From Bromus sterilis (taxonomy: Eukaryota; Streptophyta; Magnoliopsida; Poales; Poaceae): a DNA stretch of 64,000 nucleotides. The stretch is taken from contig OX465598.1 in assembly GCA_950022295.1 (NCBI GenBank), positions 169,526,001 to 169,590,000 on the forward strand, read 5' to 3'. How positions within the stretch are numbered: the first letter of the stretch is position 1; each line of letters begins with the position of its first letter. This document shows positions 59,020-64,000 of the stretch, piece after piece. Both the position numbers and the translations under genes were made by a program. The notes beneath the pieces are model-generated. The model ran no database searches and was not told the origin of the DNA. It saw nothing but the letters and a program-made list of their open reading frames with translations.

Positions 59020-60314
59020 CTATGGATAGAACAGTCGCAAGTTTTCTACGTTCCATGGGTTGCCCACGTCCTCGTCTGTCTTTGGGTTCTTCAGCCTGTA
59101 GGCGCCCCCTCCGATGACTTCTGAGATGATGAATGGTCCTTCCCATTGGGGGCAAGTTTGTGGACCTTCTCTTGTATTAGTCGTAGGACTAGGTCACCTT
59201 TGTTGAATGTTCTAGTGCGCAGTCGACTGCTTTGGTAGGTACGTAGTTTGTCTTGGTACCCTTCTGATTTTGTCAAGGCTGCGTCTCTTGCTTCGTCAGC
59301 CGTATCTTTGTCGTCTTGCAGTGCTTCTGCTGCTTCTTCTTCTTCGTATCCGGTGACCCGGGGTGCTCCGAACTTGAGGTCATATGGTAAGACTGCCTCT
59401 GCCCCGTACACCATGAAGAAAGGTGTGTATTGGGTCGCAGTGTTTGGTGTGGTTCGTAGGCTCCACAGGACCGCGGGGAGCTCTTCTACCCAGTTGCCGG
59501 CGGCTTGCTCGAGTGGTGCGAGGAGCCATTTCTTGATTCCCCCACAGACAAGGCCGTTTTCTTTTTCCACCTGGCCATTGGACTGTGGGTGCGCGACTGA
59601 TGCGTAATTTATTTTGATGCCCAGTTCTTCACAGAACTTCTGAAATTCTGCGGCCGTGAAGTTCGTGCCGTTGTCCGTAATGATGTTATGTGGCACTCCA
59701 AATCTGAAGATGATCGACTTGATGAAGTTGACAGCCGTGAGGGCTGTAGAGCTGGTGATGGGCACTGCTTCGATCCACTTTGTGAACTTGTCAACTGCGA
59801 CGAGCAAGTGTGTCCTTCCGCCCTTTGATGATTTCTTTAGTGGGCCCACCATGTCGAGTCCCCAGGTGGAGAACGGCCAGGATAGTGGTATGGTCTTGAG
59901 CTCTGATGCGGGAGCGTGTGGCCTGTTGGCGAATTTTTGACAAGCGATGCAACGTCGCACGATTTCCTCTGCGTTTTTCATGGCCGTGGGACAGTAGAAC
60001 CCAGGTCGGAATGCTTTGGACACGAGCACTCGACTCCTCGCGTGGTGTCCGCAGGTGCCTTTGTGGATTTCGAGCAAGAGGGTTTTGCCGTCCTTTTCGT
60101 CAATGCACCTTTGGAGTATCTGGGTGATGCTGCGCTTATATAGTTGTCTGTTTATCACCGTGAATGCCTTGGATCGTCGGCTGATGCGTCGTGCTTCGGC
60201 CACGTCTTGTGGTAGCGTGCCTTCGATTAGGAATCGGAGGAACGGTTTTGTGCAGATGGGTCCTTCAAACTCTGTCGGGGTTGTGCTGTCGGATGTGCTG
60301 GTGTTTGTGCCTTC
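59020..60314 (-). pseudogene. Tat-element integrase
   Basis: Follows a TAA at 60315-60317. It contains the HHCC finger (HKGTCGHHARSRVLVSKAFRPGFYCPT, paired with C-x2-C in RCIACQ), catalytic motifs TWGLDMVGPL, ITDNGTNF and HPQSNGQVEKENG, and a C-terminal FNKGDLVLR module. A single-base loss near 59145-59150 shifts the frame; the conserved tail (EGPF, GAYRL, NPWN) is readable in the next frame to TAG at 59020-59022. Integrase inserts the cDNA into chromosomes; this copy is broken. Confidence 0.88.
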
Positions 60315-61469
60315 TTATAGGGTTGCTGCTGCCACCTGCGCTATTTCTGTTGCATCTTCGCCGTCCACAACTGCTTCAGATGTTGTTTCCTGCACCTTGA
60401 TGGACCTCCGGTTGATGCTTTCCAGAAAAACGTCGGGTGGTACGGGCGCCCTGGTCGAACCGATGTTCGCGAGCTCGTCGGCTTCTGTGTTGTTGTCCCT
60501 GGTGATATAGTTGAGCTCGCAACCGTCGAAATTTCCTTCGAGTTCGTTGAAGAGATTTTGGTATGCCGCCATGTTGTCGGCTATTGCGTTGCAGTTTCTC
60601 ATCGTCTGCTGGACGACGAGGTTGGAGTCCCCGTAATTTATGAGGCGAGTGGCTCCGCATGTTTTGGCCATGCGCATGCCATGGAGGAGTGCCTCGTATT
60701 CTGCTTCGTTGTTGGAGGCGTGACTGAAGTAGATCTGGAGGACGTATTCCAGCTTTGTTCCTTTGGGGGAGATGAGTACAACTCCTGCCCCAGCTCCTTG
60801 TTGTCTCTTGGACCCATCGAAGGACATTGACCATGAGCTTGATAGGTCTGGGGGGCCTGGTGTTTGAACCTCCGTCCACTCAACCAGGAAATCTGGGAGT
60901 ACTTGGGCTTTGATGGTTGTTGGGTGCTTGAACTGCAGGTCCCGTGGGCTGAGCTCGATGTTCCACTCGGCGACTCGCCCGGTTGCTCCAGGGTTATTGA
61001 GTATGTCGGCGAGTGGTGCGCTGCTCACGATTGTGATAGGGTGCTCGTCGAAGTATTGGGACACCTTTCTTGAGGTCATGATGATGGCCAGTAGTAGCTT
61101 CTGATAGTGCGGGTACCGCTGCTGGGATTTGGTCAGCAGCATGCTGAGGTAGTAGATTGGTCTCTGGATGCTCTGCACCTTGCCTTCTTCTGCGCGTTCG
61201 ACGACGAGCGATGTGCTTACTACACTGTTGCGTGCTGCCACGTAGAGGTATAGCTTCTCTCGCTCCTTGGGTACCGCCAGGATTGGTGGGGTCGAGAGTG
61301 TGTTTTTCAGGTCCACGAATGCTTGGCGGGCTTCCTCCGTCCACTCGAATTTCTCTCCTTTCCTGAGCAGCTGGTAGAAAGGCAGCGTGCGTTCTCCCAG
61401 CCTGCTGATGAAGAGGCTTAGTGCTGCAAGTTTTCCAGTGAGCTGATGTACTCCTTTGATGTCGGTTGG
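60315..61469 (-). pseudogene. Tat-element RNase H and archaeal-type RNase H domains
   Basis: First the gypsy RNase H (LYLYVAARNSVVSTSLV, YPHYQKLLLAII), partly degenerate, then a second RNase H-like domain with MSFDGSKRQQGAGAGVVL, NNEAEYEALLHGM and DSNLVVQQ. Acidic residues D, E and D of that active site are visible. The reading frame is preceded by a TAA (61470-61472) and ended by a TAA (60315-60317), both probably secondary mutations in one polyprotein. Confidence 0.88.
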
Positions 61470-63077
61470 TTATTGCATGCGGGTGATGGCTTGTACTTTC
61501 TCGGGGTTTGCTTCGATCCCGCGGGCAGAGACCATATAGCCGAGCAACTTTCCTGCCGGTACGCCGAATGCGCACTTCCTTGGGTTGAGTTTGATTCTGT
61601 ATTTGTTGAGTGCCGCGAAGGTTTCGCGCAGGTCGTCGAGTAGTGTGGCTACTTTATAGGTCTTGATGACGATGTCGTCTACGTAGACTTGCACGTTTCT
61701 TCTGATTTGCTCCTTCAGGCAGGCTTGCATCATTCGTTGGTAAGTGGCGCCTGCGTTTTTGAGCCCGAAGGGCATGGTCTTGTAGCAGAATACTCCGTAG
61801 GGGGTGCTGAACGATGTGTGTTCTTCGTCTTCTTCCCTCATTCTGATCTGGTTGTATCCTGAGTAAGCGTCAAGAAAGGAGAGTAGATCGCACCCTGCTG
61901 TTGAGTCGATTATCTGATCGATTCTAGGAAGGGGGAAGTGGTCCTTCGGGCAATGTTTGTTGACTGGTCCGTAGTCGACACACATGCGCAGTACGGTCGT
62001 GTCTTTCTTGGGCACCAGCACTGGGTTGGCTATCCAGGTGGCTTTCTTCGTTTCTCGGATGAACTGAGCGTCGAGTAACCGGTTGACTTCCTCTCCAATT
62101 GCTCTGCGCTTGGGCTCCGAGAATCGTCTCAGCGCTTGCTTCACTGGCCTCGTGTTTGGCTTGATACGAAGGGCGTGTTCCGCGAATTCGCGTGGTATCC
62201 CAGGCATGTCGGCTGGGCACCAGGCGAATATTTCCCATTCGTCTCGAAGGAAAGCGACGAGAGCCTCAGCCTGCTCCTCTGGTAGGTGGGCGTACACACG
62301 GACTGTTTTTTCCGGATCCGTCAGGTGCACTTGATGAGTGACTGTGTCGCTGTCGATGCTGAAGTCGCGTCCGTACTCCCTGGATTCGCTTCGGCTCACC
62401 AATGGGAAGGTACTCTTGTCCGTCACCATGGCTATTTCTTTGAGTTCTTGTTTGGCTCCGAATGTGTCGGAGATTCTGTGGAAGTCACGATCACATTGAT
62501 CTGATTTGACGAAGCTTTTGTTGATCGTGAGGACTCCTGATGATCCTGGCATCTTGAGCTTGAGGTAGGCGTAGTGTGGGACCGCCATCAATTGCGCGAA
62601 TGCTGATTGTCCCAGTATGGCGTGATACTGCGATTGCCAGTCGAGTACCTTGAACTCGAGGACGTGCTTTGCAAAGTTACGCCGGTTGCCAAAGACGACT
62701 TCGAGTTCGACGACTCCGAGGGATGTGGCTGCTTCTCCTGGGACTACCCCGTGCAACTCGGTGCTTGATTTTCTCCACACTGATTGTGGGATCAGCATCT
62801 TTTGCAGGGTGCTGGCGAAGATGATGTTCATGCTGCTGCCTCCGTCCATGAAGACCCGATCCATGTCGTATCCTCCGATTTGTGCATCGAGCACTAGGGG
62901 TGCATGCCCCGGTCTTGGTACTGCGAGTGGATGGTCGTCCTGTGAGAACGTGATGTTGGTCTCCGTGTCATGCAATTGGTAGATTTCGACTATGTTTATG
63001 CTCTCGGCTGCTCTGGCCTGCAGGGTTTGGGCGTCGCGTTGTGCTTGCGGTGCTCTTCCTTCTTGGATCATGAGCAC
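61470..63077 (-). pseudogene. Tat-element protease and reverse transcriptase
   Basis: 535 codons. Protease: FMDGGSSMNIIF active-site loop (the DGG form is usual in this lineage) and AILGQSAF. RT: LVPKKDTTVLRMCVDYGPVNK, LSFLDAYSGYNQIRM, MPFGLKNAGATYQRMM and YVDDIVIK with both catalytic aspartates. The start overlaps the gag stop by ten bases in another frame, probably a frameshift since the lineage usually has one frame. Confidence 0.9.
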
Positions 63078-64000
63078 CTGTGCTTGCGACGGGTTGCGAC
63101 GTCCTTCCGGGTTTGAGGTCGGCGATATCTCGGGTCTTGGTTGCGTCTGTCGTCTTTCTGCTTCTCCTTCTTGAGGTCGTCGGCTAGCTCGTTGAACAGG
63201 CGGCAGTCTCTCAAAGTGTGCCCTGACCTGACGCGTCCCCAGTCATCCTCGAAGCTGTGGATCGTGCAGGGTCCTGCTAGCTTCTCTCTGGCCGTGAGTT
63301 TGCTGGATCCGGAATGCCTCTTCCTTCTTGAGATTCTGAAGATCTGCTCGTGATCCTCCGGGTGCACGTGGAAGCGAGGATCGATTTCGATTCCTCGACT
63401 CATGTCTTGGTTCCTGGTGAGGTTGGCGAATTCATCTGGCCTTCGATCTGGGTCGTAGTACTCGCCAACAGGTGTCTCGGAGTCGTTGTCTTGGTTGATG
63501 GAAGATGCTTGTGCGGCGGTATGTCGTCGAGTGGTCGTCAGTTGCGCGACTGCGTGATGTGGCTCGTTCATTGGGGCCCTACCGTAGTTATCCCATGCGC
63601 GCCTTTTGGGTCGTCGATTCCTTCTGCCTTGGCGGTGATTCTGCTGATCGCTGGATTCGATCTCGTAGTCATTGTCTTGATGTGCGGCGGGTGCCCGGGT
63701 GGTGGTGGGTTGTCGGAAGATTTGCGAGTCCTCCGCTGCGCGTTGCAGTTCGTCGAGTGGGATCCCTTCGTAGAGGCCCCTCGTCGTTCTTCTGGGTCGT
63801 CGACTCCTACGGCGCTGGCGCTGTGCTTGGCTGTCACCGTAGTATCGGTCCTGGCATGACTGTAGCTCGAGTGGTCTTGATGGGGCGGCGGAGATGTCCG
63901 CTGTGATCTTGAATCCTTCGAGTGGGCTAAGTCTGGGTCTTGCCCTTGAGTTGTAGTTTGCTGAAGATGGGACCACCGAGATCGTGATCCCAACCTGCGT
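63068..64000 (-). pseudogene. Tat-element gag, C-terminal part
   Basis: The frame is open to the window edge. It is rich in arginine, glutamine and asparagine (RRPRRTTRGLYEG, QGRRNRRPKRRAWDN), consistent with a nucleic-acid-binding gag C-terminus. A C-x2-H..H..C-type patch (CTIHSF...GHTLRDC) resembles the zinc-binding segment common in Tat gag. N-terminus, LTR and PBS lie outside the window. Confidence 0.75.

Larger units (their letters stand above)
58499..64000 (-). mobile_element. Tat-lineage Ty3/gypsy retrotransposon, partial
   Basis: Minus-strand order gag, protease, RT, RNase H, second RNase H-like domain, integrase, then 3' tandem repeats. No chromodomain. It runs off the window end in gag, and its 3' LTR is missing because the sequence joins element A at 58498. 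The dual RNase H layout and 3' UTR repeats place it with Tat/Retand elements. Confidence 0.88.

Overview
This is a plant nuclear window made almost entirely of nested transposable elements. The LTR families (an Angela-type Ty1/copia element with 1.67 kb LTRs; non-autonomous gypsy elements whose LTRs run from TGATACGTCTC to TGTGGGTTATCA) point to a Triticeae grass such as wheat, barley, rye or Aegilops. I found no convincing host gene. Family names are from memory; boundaries come from TG..CA ends, target-site duplications (TSDs), primer sites and reading frames in the sequence.

Layout. A Stowaway-like MITE lies at 396-658. Element A (minus, gypsy-type) begins with an LTR at 861-2373; its interior is split by element B and resumes at 57024-58498. 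Element B (plus, same superfamily, TSD GTCCT) spans 2404-57018 but is only about 7.0 kb of its own sequence. Its 5' LTR is cut by a hAT DNA transposon (3385-28370, about 4.4 kb net) and by a Tekay/Del-type chromovirus (28823-47091, TSD ACAAC, about 14.1 kb net). The hAT was invaded by a solo LTR (5864-9592, TSD CACTC) and an Angela-like copia element (11034-27899, minus, TSD GCGAG). The copia element carries a deleted gypsy element C (13003-17434, TSD TACGC) and a solo LTR E1 (23766-27828, TSD ATAAC). The chromovirus pol is split by E2 (36112-40233), a second solo LTR of the E1 family. B's interior is split by another solo LTR (47368-51680, TSD AATAT). From about 58499 to the window end lies a minus-strand Tat-lineage gypsy element: 3' tandem repeats, integrase, RNase H domains, RT, protease and partial gag.

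All element genes seen are decayed by stops, frameshifts or insertions. The chromovirus RNase H-integrase-chromodomain ORF (40320-42536) is the longest open stretch.

Most notable: the long (3.7-4.5 kb) LTRs of four different families (5864-9592; the chromovirus LTRs; 47368-51680; E1/E2) each seem to contain a small three-exon gene. In all, the first ATG below the promoter region opens a frame ending at a GT donor, a short acidic second exon ends at a GC donor (AG|GCAAG) in phase 1, and an acidic last exon joins it in frame. The second intron always holds a palindrome-rich block about 350-415 bp before the last exon. I know of no description of this. Other points: a near-identical 1.4 kb tract between otherwise diverged chromovirus LTRs, a tRNA-like A/B-box module in those LTRs, and an orphan ORF in gag position in element B.
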